Source: Symsagittifera roscoffensis | Lineage: Eukaryota > Xenacoelomorpha > Acoela > Convolutidae | Direction of reading: 5' to 3' | Length of the DNA: 64,000 nt | NCBI RefSeq assembly: GCF_963678635.1 | Contig: NC_087071.1 | Coordinates: 8,355,842 to 8,419,841 of the forward strand | Shown: piece by piece, positions 53,138 to 64,000 of the stretch | Layout: each line of letters opens with the position of its first letter | How positions within the stretch are numbered: the stretch's first letter is position 1 | Notes under the pieces: generated by a model | Database searches by the model: none | The model's input: the letters and a program-made list of their open reading frames with translations, nothing else | Told to the model about the DNA's origin: nothing | Position numbers and translations under genes: made by a program

Positions 53138-53716
53138 TGTGACATTCGACCAGAATGTGCAAAAATGCAATCTCTGCAAAATTCGAAATTTTAGCAGCGA
53201 GCCTTCCGAGTTAGTGATTTTGAAGGATTAAGAACGTTATTCGAACGATTGAACAAAACGTGAAGGTTGAAGGATTCGGAAATTCCTAAATTTTAAATTT
53301 TCGAAGTGATTACGTAACATTTCTGAGAAAAGTCAGAAACGGCCATTTTGCCAGAAAAGCTGAAAAGCAACAGAACCACATTAGCTGCGATTGCGAGAAG
53401 TACGGAAATTGTGATAAAAAACGACAACAAATCACGGAGCTGACAGAGAACGTTCCGAGTTGCAACTATTGTGTCGTTACAATAGTTGCAAGGCCGTTGC
53501 AGACAACGGTGAAGGGTGGAAGACAGCCTTCCGGATATCGGAGAAATCAAGATTAACATACTTGATTCAGTGGATTCAAAAATCCGGAAGGGTTTTGGGA
53601 CTGGAACTTTTATCCTTTTATATAAACTTTTAGCTTCTTGTCATGTCCTGAATTGAATTTAATTAACAACTGGATTCATTTTGATAAGGATGAGAAGCTA
53701 GGAGTTGGGGGAAAGG
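53138..53716 (+). repeat. Second, diverged LTR of the element D family, truncated
   Basis: Begins TGTGACATTCGACCAGAATG and follows the D LTR up to GATGAGAAGCTAGGAGTTGG, but with far more differences than the pair 28758/52605. It belongs to a different copy or subfamily. The 3' third is missing. Confidence 0.8.
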
Positions 53717-53975
53717 TGTAACATTAGCCCGGAAGATACATATCGACGGAAGACAAAACTAAGTCTTAAGACGACTGGCTAACGTCTAAACAGAGCTTTG
53801 CATGCTTTTCACCGTCTCTACCAAGCCAGTACTTTTCGGTGGTCTTTTCTAACATCGGGTCGACAAAAACGTTACTGCTTTCGGCTTCGGTCAAAACACT
53901 CAAATTAACTAGATTACATGCAGAAATAGTGAGCTCATGGCTGGGTCTCAGTATCCCCAGACCACGAGGTCACTC
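53717..53975 (-). repeat. Inverted LTR end of the element D family
   Basis: TGTAACATTAGCCCGGAAG onward is the reverse complement of about 29419-29675 at the LTR 3' end, running into the N gap. It joins head-on to the diverged LTR. Confidence 0.85.
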
Positions 53976-53976
53976 C

Positions 53977-54176
53977 NNNNNNNNNNNNNNNNNNNNNNNN
54001 NNNNNNNNNNNNNNNNNNNNNNNNNNNNNNNNNNNNNNNNNNNNNNNNNNNNNNNNNNNNNNNNNNNNNNNNNNNNNNNNNNNNNNNNNNNNNNNNNNNN
54101 NNNNNNNNNNNNNNNNNNNNNNNNNNNNNNNNNNNNNNNNNNNNNNNNNNNNNNNNNNNNNNNNNNNNNNNNNNNN
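53977..54176. other. Assembly gap, 200 N
   Basis: Exactly 200 N, the usual placeholder for a gap of unknown size. It lies inside an inverted LTR, a typical place for assembly to fail. Confidence 0.98.
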
Positions 54177-56395
54177 TTTTGCGGTCATGGAAATTGTTAC
54201 AAATTATGCAGAAATTAAATCGCCAACAAATTCTCACTTCGAAGTCCCACGTTTGTATTTTTTTAACAAATTTTCCTTGAAATTACATTAAATTAGCTAT
54301 TTATACTAATTTGGACTTTCTGCGCTTGCTCAAGTTAATGCTCTTTTAATGATAAGTTTTTCTATATTGTTGGATTATTGCACAACAATTTTATTTCTGT
54401 CGTATAAAAAGCTCAGAAGAAATGGAAAAATCTGATTCGAACTTGTTTGGATAGTGAAAACTGCTAGACAATTTTTTGTCGTGAGCATCAAAAACAACAA
54501 AAAAAGTCTCTCCAATTAACTAAATCGAAAACTATATACAGACTTATTGATAGCTTCTAGCTCACGATATTGAATTAAGATTTAAGAGGTCATTCTTCTA
54601 GCTATTGAAAGAAAACCTGAAATTTTTTAAAAAATCTGATTGTATCAGCTCCTTAGTTTAGTTAGGGAAACTAAGGCGGTATAAGAGAATGCAAAATCAG
54701 TACCTCAACACTTATGTTCAGCAATCGAAATCCTAATCATTGCGCCATCCCAACCAATCTAATCCGAAACAATCTGAGAAACTTTCGTAAAATTGTAAAA
54801 TGAAACTATTCAAAAATTGTTTACACGGCTTTTTGCCTGTAAGAAATGTTGTTGAAAGTTTGTTCACCTGTTCAAGCTGACACGTTTGATGCATTTCATA
54901 ACATGAAAAGTCATTTCAAAAAAACTATCATTGATTGAATTTCAGAAAAAATTTAAAGGGGGACTGGAAAAGAGCCTTGAATTTTAGTGACCCTCGAATT
55001 CTTTCTGGGAGAAGGAGGAAAACACCAATGGATCGTGATTGAGGAAGAGGTGTCTGGTGCCAAGTTCAAGTATCGTGTTCACACTGCACAGAGTTTCATC
55101 AGTTTGTGGATGCGCTTTTTCAGCCTCATAAACAGGGATCAGATTTCAGTTCATTTATCTTCATTAAAAATGAGGAGTATTTGGGTTTTTGGGATCTCTT
55201 TAACTATCCTCCTTTTGCAAAAATAGGAGATTTGTTACTAGGTACAAAACTTTCATATGCTTAGCCGTTGATGTATTTTTTATTCGTTACTAGGAACTGT
55301 AGGGGGAATACTTAAAGAGATCTGGTTTTTGTTATTTGTAGCAATTTGATGGAGTGGAAAGGCTTAGATTTTTACTATTTTATCTGTCTAACAGTTTGTT
55401 CGGACAAGTATTTAATTTGAATTCTCTCTTTTTTTGGGCTAAATTTATAGACATTTTGTTAAAAAAAATATTGATTAAAACATCGAGGTATGTTTTTTAT
55501 TTCTGTTTAATGCAAAAAAATTGGCAATTTTTGTTCAACTAAAATGAACAAAGTTAATCAACCTAAACATGTTCAATTGGTCGCAAGATTTCTATTTTTA
55601 CACTTAAGAGCATGTCCAAAAAACTAATTAAACTGAAATGCGATAAATTTTGACAAATTAAAATGCTCAAGTTTTTACCGATTTTGCCAAATTTTAAAGA
55701 AGGCTATTTGCAAACAGTAAATCTGCTAATTTACTAGTCTCCTCGTCATCAAGAGCTTCTGTTTCTCTCTTCGGAAACTTTAGTGCCCAAGAAAATTTTT
55801 GACAGCGCTCAAGATAGCTATTTGACAATGATGATCACAAAAACACCCCCAAAAAAAACAAATCATTGTTTTTTAAACTTCTCTATGACTAACTTTAACT
55901 TACAACCAAAAACCTGAAAAACAAAACCAAAAACTCAGAACTCAAACTTGAAAACATTCACTTCATGATTTTGAAATCTGGTCTGTTATCAACAAAAGTG
56001 TTTTCGCTATACTGCTCGTGAAGCATTTCGCAATTTTACCAAAGAAATTAGCGGATCGATTTTCAAAGTGGTTCGAACTTCGTCGCTCCCATAAAAAATA
56101 AATTGTAAATGACCTATTTCAACTGCAAATTATTACTCCAACCTATCTATTTCTACCCTTGACGATTGTTTAGTCAAATCGAATCTCTACCGTTGAAATT
56201 CAGTTTGTTATTCATGTACTTTATGAGATTGTTCCTAAGAACTGTCTTCCTATACATAGATTTCCCTTGTAGTTTAGAGTCAGGCTTGCAAGTCAGGCGT
56301 AACGCTATTGTTTTTTAATGACCAAAACTTTTTTTCCGCCGAGTTTTAAAGTTGAGCAAAAAAACCAAATTCACGCCTAAACTCACAACATATAT
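54177..56395. other. AT-rich non-coding DNA right of the gap
   Basis: No continuation of the LINE fragment or of any D-family sequence is seen right of the gap. Open frames at 54987-55226 and 55354-55542 have no recognised domain, and the first overlaps a dispersed repeat. Apart from that repeat (55180-55305) nothing is recognised. Confidence 0.4.
55180..55305 (+). repeat. Dispersed repeat, copy 1 of an inverted pair
   Basis: Shares GTTACTAGGTACAAAACT and ATATGCTTAGCCGTTGAT, with flanking GGATCT...TTTAACTAT and CCTTTTGCA words, with the minus strand of 61845-61985. It contains an internal pair of GTTACTAGG words about 50 bases apart. Confidence 0.7.
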
Positions 56396-56900
56396 CAAGC
56401 ACGCTCAAAGCGCGGTCGAATTATGAGCGCGGTCGAAACATACCTCGAGCATGGTCAAAAAAAAATGACTGTTCCGCGGTAATTCGGAATCAAAAAGAGG
56501 AATTCTTTCAAATATCAACATAATTTTATTTATTTTGACACAAACTGCAAACCAGTATTCGAATAGATGGAACCGAAATTGCTCAAAAATAGTTCAACTC
56601 TTTCAAGTTCTACCTGAAACATTCAAGTTGTAAAAAAACTCTAGTAATTTCATTCTGATAAAAAAAAGCCATATGGTGTTACCTGAAAATCATAAATTGG
56701 ACGTTTAAGTGTGGATAAGCTCAATTGAAACATATCTTGCTTGGGTCGAGCACAGTCGAGCACACTTGTTTTGGTCGAGCACAAACAAAACATACTGAAT
56801 TTGCTCGAGCCTGGTCGAAACATACCGAAATTTGGTCGAGATGGTCGAAACATACCAATTTTTGTTCGAAACAGTCAAAACATAAAAGAAGCGCCTCGAC
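56396..56900. repeat. Cluster of GGTCGAAACATACC / GGTCGAGCACA words
   Basis: At 56405-56460 and 56742-56885 words of the form GGTCGA(AACATACC) or GGTCGAGCAC recur at 15-35 base spacing, at least ten in all, within otherwise AT-rich DNA. No stable unit length. Confidence 0.55.
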
Positions 56901-59475
56901 CTTCGCTTTTTTATTGTAATAACTGTCAATTAGATATTTCTGTTACAAAGTTCAAACGATTTGTCTCGGAAATTTGGCATTGTAGTTTTTAAAACATGGG
57001 TTATTATTGTGATAAAAATTGTTTTCATAATTTACATACAATTTTTAAATAATTTTACGTTATCTCACTAAATGGAACTTGAATAGTTGAATTTTTAGTG
57101 AAACATTTTGCGCAATCCGATGATATATTTATTGATTTTCATATGGTCGACCACAAAAAGCCTAATCGCTCTTTTAATTGCACTTGGAAATTGTTCCAAA
57201 ATGGCTGAAGAAGGTTATTTGTCATAATTGCTACGTTGCTAGGAGCAAAATTTTTCACTCTGTACATCATATGGCTTTTGGGGATAAAAATTGTTAAATT
57301 TTTTAAACCATACGCTGCTCCATATACCTTAACTCTTTCGTAGTTTTTTTAACACTAGTATTTGAGCTCGGAGTTTTTTTTCGTCAGAACGTTTTCGACT
57401 GTTTAAATAGCCATTCTTAGCTGATTTTTTTATACCGTCGGAGAAATACTGTTTTTTTTAGCTCAAGTTTGAAAAAATATCTTACTGGTAATCATCTTGT
57501 GTAAAATTTTGGGGATTTAAAGATCGCCAATTTGGGATAACTTAATTGAGGCGCAGTTTTTGTCGTGCTATTAACACGAAAGCTGCAATTACTTTCGGCA
57601 TAGAAATTGTTTGGAGGCGAACTGAGACGTGCTTATTATTCCAATTAAGAAGTAACATCTTTTTTAGTTAAAATTGCGATTGGGGTGATGATTGTAAAGT
57701 TTCTTCTTATTCGAAGTGAGTTTTGGTGTTAAACAAAGCATTTTTTTGCTAGTCAAGGCCATTTTTTGTGTCTTCAACTTTCCTTGAAACATCACTCAAC
57801 GACTGTTCAGATTATAAAGCCTTTGGCAATGCTAGTAAAAGGTAAGTGGGTGAATGGTGTTGACATATTGAACTCGATGAAGGTAAAATGATCACATGAT
57901 GGTTGTTTCTAATCAAAAAGTTCCTGTTGATGGTGTAATTACGTTTACTAATTTTTCATGAGTAAACAGAGTTGTGATATTTTTTAGTTTTTTGAGTGGG
58001 TTTAAACATGACTTTTCTAAACTTATTCTTCTAGTTGCTTTGCTCTCGTGTCTTTTTTATGCTTTTTATGGTGTTTTTTTAATGATATGGTTTGTTTGGT
58101 TTGTCGAAACCCTATATATGTTCTTTCTCAAAGGATGACAAAACAAAAACTTATTCCCTTAACTAGCAGTTAGTTTCACAGTCCCTGTCAATCACAGTCA
58201 GGAAGATACCCAATTAATCCACAGGTAAAAAAACATTATCCGTCCACTAATTGGCTTAATTTTTCATGGTTTGTCGGTGGTCTCTAAGCCAGCCGAAACG
58301 TAAAATAGCCAAATTTTCAACCGGCCAAAAATACGTAAGCGTTATATAATAATTATGCAGCAATTTTGTAATAGCATACTTTTTGTAACGAAAATTATGC
58401 AAAATCGTTTACATGATATAATTTTTTGGCCGGCTAAATTACTCCGCTTTTTTTCGGCTGCTTTATACTTCGGCTGGCTTATTTATTCTCAATTTGAGTG
58501 AAACGGATCATGTGATTCAAGATTGGTGATTGGTTTTTGACGTAGTGTTGACCTCAAGTTGATGTGGTTTTCGGGATGATGTCGTGCGGTGCGGAAGATC
58601 ATTAACTACAACCTGGGATTTAGCCCTGTGGGATTATATCAAGTGGGATTTTGTTTGGAGAATTTTTTTTGGGGGAGGGGGTGTTTAGTCAGAGAGCCTC
58701 AACACACAACATCAACCCGGTCAATATTGCAGCGAAAAACTTTCATTGAGCGCCGGTACACTCAAAAGTCTTTTTTTAACCCTAGACAAAAAAAAATGCA
58801 TTTCGGCACAGCAGTAGGGCTTGAGGCGAAATCTAACCTGAGGTTTTTTTTTATTTGTATGTTTTACAGAAATCACATGTTAAACTTGAACTAAAACATG
58901 TCAAAATTTTTTTTGTGATTTTGGGACTATATGTTGCTTTGAGATTTCAGTGTAGAAGTGACTTAACCTAGGTAGAGTTTTTCTGTTTTTTGTTTAATTT
59001 TAAGTTCAAGAAGGCGTCAAATAATTTCAAACTCCTTAAAAAATTTGTTAGAAAATTGGGTTATTTTCCGGAGAGAAAAACAACGCAAAGCACAACTTAC
59101 CGTCATTTTTTTTAAATAGGATCAACTATTTGGATTAAAGGCAATGCATAAGTCACGCTTCTTTTATCAACTTACCGGATGAATACAGATCAAGCTTTCT
59201 GGTTTTGCCAATAGCACATTTTTTGTCTCATTTTGACGTTGGTTTCACGAAATGGTAAATGTCGCTTCATTTTACCAGAGATTGCTAATGGTTCACTTTT
59301 CTTCATGACATGTCGATTTTTTTTTATCAAGCGAATGGCTGTTCTGATATACTATCACTGCCAAACCAGCTGATCGAATACCAAATTTGATTTTTTTTAA
59401 AGTTGAAATTCCGTTGCTAAAGTCCACGTTGCTCGAAAAATTTGATTTTGAGGACACAACATTTATTACCTTTTA
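56901..59475. other. AT-rich non-coding DNA
   Basis: T-rich stretches, no gene recognised. The frame at 58589-58894 has no domain and lies in T-rich, low-complexity sequence. Confidence 0.4.
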
Positions 59476-60400
59476 ATAAAATATGATCAAATTGATACGA
59501 ATCAAAGCATAGATAATCAAACCTAAAACATGATTTTCTCAAACAAGAACTAAAACACACTTGATATGTTCTTCCCTACACTGTTCAGATGAATGATGAT
59601 CGGTTGATCTCAAAAACTTTATATTTTTACTATAACACCAGTTTTTTGCTAGATCATGTACCATCCATCAATCGTACTTGATCGTGAAATATGATCAATT
59701 TATGATCAAATCGATACATGATCGTAAAATATTCATAAAATATGATCAAACTTATACAAATCAAAGCATATATAATCAAATCTAAAGCACGATTTTCTCA
59801 AACAAGAACTAAAACACACTTGATATGTTCTTCCCTACACTGTTCAGATGAATGATGATCGGTTGATCTCAAAAACTTTATACTTTTACTACAACTTCAG
59901 TTTTTTGCTAGATCATGTAACATCCATCAATCGTACTTGATCGTGAAATATGATCAAATTATGATCAAATCGGTACATGACTGTGAAATGTTCATAAAAT
60001 ATGATCAAACTGATACTAATCAAAGCATATATAATCAAATCTAAAGCACGATTTTCTCAAACAAGAACTAAAACACACTTGATATGTTCTTCCCTACACT
60101 GTTCAGATGAATGATGATCGGTTGATCTCAAAAACTTTATACTTTTACTACAACTTCAGTTTTTTGCTAGATCATGTAACATCCATCAATCGTACTTGAT
60201 CGTGAAATATGATCAAATTATGATCAAATCGGTACATGACTGTGAAATGTTCATAAAATATGATCAAACTGATACTAATCAAAGCATCTATAATCAAATC
60301 TGAAGCACAATTTTCTCAAACAAAAATCTCAAAAATTTATTTTACTACTATAACGCCAGATTTTTTTTGGATCATATACCATCCATCAATCGGCTCAGAG
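59476..60400. repeat. Tandem satellite, unit 259 bases, 3.5 copies
   Basis: ATATGATCAA recurs at 59481, 59740, 59999 and 60258, exactly 259 bases apart. Units 2 and 3 are nearly identical, unit 1 is slightly diverged, and unit 4 is truncated with an internal deletion after about 60315. Each unit is rich in TGATCA and GATCATG words and contains AACACACTTGATATGTTCTT. Confidence 0.92.
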
Positions 60401-61844
60401 TCTTTCCGGATTACAATTTGTGTGTTAACTGGCACGATCTGGGGTTCGCTCAAGATGCTGGGTTTTCCAGAGGGTGGGCAATTTGTCAAAAAGTTTTCTT
60501 GTCAAAAATGGGCAAAATTTTGTCGATCTTTTCATTGAAACAATCAAATTGATTTATGAGCTTTCTCATACAGCTGAAAAACACCCAATTTAGCCAAAAC
60601 GATCTACGCCATTGTCAAATTTTGGAAGATATAATTAAAAAAAAAATGACATTTTGACCACTTTTTGACAAGTTTTGATAAAAAATTGCGTTTTGTCGGT
60701 GCGCGCTTCAAAAAACAATTGACAGGTTATGGTTGATCAGAAATGGATGCCTTAAGTTAGTACCAAAGGAGCCCTTTGCTTAGTCAGGCGATGAGTCCCG
60801 GGAATCCCCTAAATATCACCCGGCCCAGGATATCATGGGGCAGGTTGGGACGATGTGAACACAAAGTGTTCCACTTTTCCCAGCAGAGAATAGCTGTGGG
60901 GGTTGATTGCAATGACGTAATCACAAGCCGTCAGAAGATGAACGTTAATGACGTCATCGGTATTGAATCCTTGGTTGCTTCGAAAGTTCGGCTTGTCTTT
61001 GCACCAAAGCACAACTAAAAATCAATGTAATTCAAAAAATTATTTGCTCAAAATCTTTCACTATTTTAGGGTCCTTGCTGTTATACGGCCAAAAATTTAT
61101 CTTCTGGTTATTTTGAAATAGACTAATATGCTCAAATTTGAATGGTTGAAATAAATCACAGCGACAAAAAAAATTAAAATTTCGTCAAAAACTAAAGCTC
61201 TAAAAACAATTTTCTCATTTTGGCTGTATAATAGAGAAGACCCATAACTTACTAAGTCGCTGTTCGAACAGCCCCTGTGGCCCAAGTTAACATCCTCTAA
61301 CCAAACACGTTTAGTTGGGATTTTAACTTGGTTCTGAAAATGAATTTTCTGCGAATCAGATCAGAGTGGTTTACACGCAGCGCTTAGCAGATTTGAATTG
61401 ATGGAGGATAATACTTGGTATATTTGAGGCCCATAGGTTGCTGATTCATAGAAGACCCAGGGTCGTGAAAATTTATATCGAAGAAGTGAAAAATTATGAA
61501 ACATCAGCCTGCGTGCGCAAAAGATTGACTACGCTAAATTTCTGTCAACCAATGAGAGCTCAATATTCAAAAATTCCGAAGAATTAGGCAATAGATTGAG
61601 CCAGCTTAGGACAATTCAAAGAAATCAGCCAAAACTGAATTGGATCAACAGTATAAATCCTCCTCCAATGAATACAGAGAAGATAAAAACCGGTATTACA
61701 GGGATTGACTTCGAGGGCAGAATAAATTGATCTAACTCAGCAAAAAAATCGATTGATAAAATGTTATGTTTAATGTACTAAGCTAATAACATGATAAAAT
61801 TGACACTCGGTATAAAAAATCGACACATCGGATGTATTTTCCCC
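60401..61844. other. Non-coding stretch with a GC-richer island
   Basis: 60780-61010 is GC-richer than its surroundings. It holds TGACGTAA (60913-60920) and TGACGTCA (60949-60956), two CRE/ATF-like words 36 bases apart. The open frame 60776-61018 crosses them without a recognised domain. Elsewhere nothing is seen. Confidence 0.4.
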
Positions 61845-61985
61845 CTACTAACGATTATCCCCCTATAAAGATATAAATCAACGGCTAAGCATATCAGAGT
61901 TTTGTACCTAGTAACGAATACCCCCCGTATGCAAAAGGGAAATAGTTAAACAGATCCAAAATCTCCTGCAGTATAATCTGTGCGC
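61845..61985 (-). repeat. Dispersed repeat, copy 2 of an inverted pair
   Basis: Reverse complement of the repeat at 55180-55305 with moderate divergence. CCCCCT-type words at both sides (about 61840 and 61922) may be its edges. Confidence 0.7.
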
Positions 61986-63586
61986 TTGTTTGAAGTGAAT
62001 ATTTAATGCGGAATTAATTTTCAAAACTAACACGTATTTGGGGAGGACTTTCTACTGTAGGTCTCATATGGGGGGGGGGAGAGTGTAGGGTTGATCCAAT
62101 GAATTTCATATTAAACATTCATCTGTTCAAAAACATTACTTATTGTGTTTTGTTTACTGTTCGAAATTTTTTCAGATCTAAATCAGCGAAGTATTAATTT
62201 TTTCCAATACGTCTTAGATTTGGAGATGAATTCTCACAGATCCTAACCTTCATAATAAAACCGATATATAGAATCCATAATAAAAAGTCATATAAATCCC
62301 AAACTTTTTTTTAAAATTTTGATTCCTTGAACTTAAATGGAAAAGTGTTATCTGCTCAAACGCATGAAAAAAAAATCTAGCGGCTGAAAAAAGAACACTG
62401 CAGTCGTTTGGAAATTCTGCCAAGTTTCAAGCAGAGAGTAAAAATCTATAAGAAAATCAAACAAGACTGCTCGTATCAGGGTGAAACCCAGAATGTTCCG
62501 ACCGCCTTTTAAGGGTTATGGAGCAGTAATAACATTATAAAATTAACTTTACGAGAAATGATCACAGGTGAAATATCAGCTCAGGACAACAATAGTTTTC
62601 GAATGATATTTTTAAAAATTCCGTCAAAAATGGCTAGTTAAAAAGTCGAAATTTGTCTGAAGAAAAAAAACCCACCCCGAGCACAAATATTCCCTTACTT
62701 TCGCATCGAAAGTCGGAACAAAAAGGTTTTCGTCGAAAAATTGAACAATTTGTAAGTTAACCTTCTTTAATACACTCTTAACTTAACATTCTTACATGCA
62801 TAACAGTTTAGGGTGAAGATTTTAACTTAGTTCTGAGTTCGAATTTCTAGCAAACTAGAATTGAGCGTAATACTCACCTCGTTTGGCAATTTTCACTTAT
62901 TTTGAACGCTTTAATTCTTGACATACAATTTCATTAAGATTTCCTTTTTTTCCAAGGGTGGGATATACAACTTTACCTCCTATGAAGGAAGAAACTAAAT
63001 TACGGGTCTTTTTCTGTTACACGGTCCGAATTATCAGCTTCTGTTTTTTGAGCTTCTGTTTTACTCATTGAAAACGCTAAGATTTCTTTTTGATGTATTT
63101 ATTTTAACTAATCCAGATTTAGAGAAGCATGATCAAGCTTTCAAAATGGCAACAAGAATAGTTTTTGGGCCGTATAACAGAAATGACCCTGAATGCGAAA
63201 TATGCACTGTGTGCTCCGAATTGCCCCTTTTTGCTAAAGGGTGGGAGGGGTCCATCCATCATAAGAATGTCCCCCTGAAAAACAAACCGACCTGGCAATA
63301 TTTGAAATTTCATCTCTTATTTTGTCATCAGTCAATAAAAACATTTTTTGTCCGTCCAGGGTTTAATTGTTTACTTTGAGTTTTTGCGCTATTTATTTGA
63401 GTACTTTGAAAACCTAACTCTGATTGGCTAAAGTATACTTTTTCGTCCTTCTTTCTTTCCGACATAAAAAGGGACACCCCTTGTTACGTATTATAAGGAC
63501 ACCCCTTATTTTTTTCAACCAATCAGAACTTTTTGTCTCTATTTTAAGTTTAAGATTTGAAAAAAAAGGACGCAATAAAAGAATAC
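61986..63586. other. AT-rich non-coding DNA
   Basis: No gene recognised. A G9 run is at about 62071. AACAAGACTGCTCGTATCAG near 62460 resembles part of candidate exon d at 23000. The frame 63068-63379 shows no domain. This stretch likely includes the intron of the edge gene. Confidence 0.35.
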
Positions 63587-63954
63587 CTGAAAATCCTCCG
63601 GTGGTTCCAGCACGCGAGTAGCCATAGGCCAAAGCGACTTGAGCATAAGAAGCCTGAAAGTTCTGTGCCACGCTTTGAATTTGAGGCGCCACCGGAAACG
63701 TGTGAACTGTAGTAGTGAACGCACTCATTGGTACACTGGGGACTAGATCATCAGCCTCACAGTTGAACGTAACTCTGTCATATTTAGCACGGGTGCCGCA
63801 TAATTTATTCAATTCAGTTTTCAAGCGCTAATCACTTCGAGTGTCTTGTTATCTATCCCCTCTACGGGTGACTTCCGAAATTGGCGGAATGGACACGTTT
63901 TGGAATCTACTTAACAATCCCCCTTCTATAGAAATTACTAAAAAATCTTCATAC
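63587..63954 (-). CDS. Candidate first coding exon of a gene leaving the right edge
   Basis: On the minus strand an acceptor TTTTTATTTTCAG precedes 63954, and a donor TTTTCAG/GTATTC follows 63587. The first ATG that leads to the long frame is at 63728 (MSAFTTTVHTFPVAPQIQSV). It gives 47 codons plus one base to the donor, ending AYGYSRAGTTGGFS. Upstream ATGs in the exon reach stops quickly. An alternative is a longer frame from a weak acceptor at 63827 (RLKTELNKLCGTR). The composition (Gln, Ala, Tyr, Gly, non-repetitive) is unlike the AT-rich surroundings and supports coding. Later exons should lie below 63586, none recognised. No family recognised. Confidence 0.4.
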
Positions 63955-64000
63955 CTGAAAATAAAAACAATAAATTAGCACTAGAGCTTTTTCTTGAGAT

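Noticed and set aside
53839-54291. Open frames crossing the N run
   Set aside because: They are open only because the 200 N contain no stop codon. The flanks are an inverted LTR and unrelated AT-rich DNA.
54987-55226. 79-codon plus-strand frame
   Set aside because: Partly overlaps the dispersed repeat copy at 55180-55305, and no domain or homolog is recognised.
63068-63379. 103-codon frame with several Cys
   Set aside because: Looks like a chance frame in AT-rich DNA. Cys spacing does not fit a known finger and no splice sites border it.
1-64000. CRISPR arrays, bacterial operons, rRNA and tRNA genes
   Set aside because: No spacer-regular repeats, no bacterial gene layout, and no tRNA cloverleaf or rRNA sequence noticed by eye. 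A tRNA or covariance scan was not possible.

Overview
The window looks like a scaffold from a metazoan nuclear genome. It has AT-rich non-coding DNA, GT-AG introns, reverse-transcribing transposons and a 200-base run of N. A larvacean tunicate is my tentative guess. The integrase and RT of two elements resemble, from memory, the Tor-type Ty3/gypsy elements of Oikopleura, and one candidate intron is about 50 bases long. No search was possible, so the taxon is an inference.

Host genes are few and partial. Two minus-strand exons (876-1268 and 5435-5872) encode a type II membrane protein. It has a tyrosine-containing cytoplasmic 22-residue repeat, one membrane helix split by a 4.2 kb intron, and an extracellular coiled-coil stalk. 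A Pro/Gln/Tyr-rich pseudogene lies at 6299-6679. A small membrane-protein exon (15819-16022), a candidate multi-exon small gene (22580-23127) and the first exon of a gene leaving the right edge (63587-63954) are weaker.

Mobile DNA dominates the left and centre. Element A (7271-14171) is a decayed but structurally complete Ty3/gypsy element with LTRs, primer-binding site, gag, pol and polypurine tract, carrying a nearly perfect 164-base palindrome. Element B (16430-21287) is a more decayed relative lacking most of RT and RNase H. Fragment C (24269-27546) is a gag-protease remnant. It abuts a LINE 3' fragment (27547-28757) with an RT tail, zinc knuckle and restriction-like endonuclease.

The main discovery is a giant Ty3/gypsy-like element D (28758 to about 53137, 24.4 kb) inserted at the end of the LINE fragment. 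It has a 918-base 5' LTR and a 2.8 kb leader full of an AATCCGGAGGGGT-type motif. Gag has two CCHC knuckles, and protease, RT and RNase H follow. A roughly 300-residue linker and an integrase with a GPY/F module come next, and the integrase reading frame ends in what looks like a macro (ADP-ribose-binding) domain. More than 9 kb of further coding sequence follows. It includes a complete SGNH/GDSL hydrolase motif set, a second block with a GTND motif, and about 5 kb of unrecognised protein. I see no envelope-like protein. The element is broken by many stops and frameshifts. At its right end LTR pieces are stacked, one inverted, against the sequencing gap.

Right of the gap (54177-64000) is AT-rich DNA with dispersed repeats, a 259-base tandem satellite, and no convincing gene until the edge.
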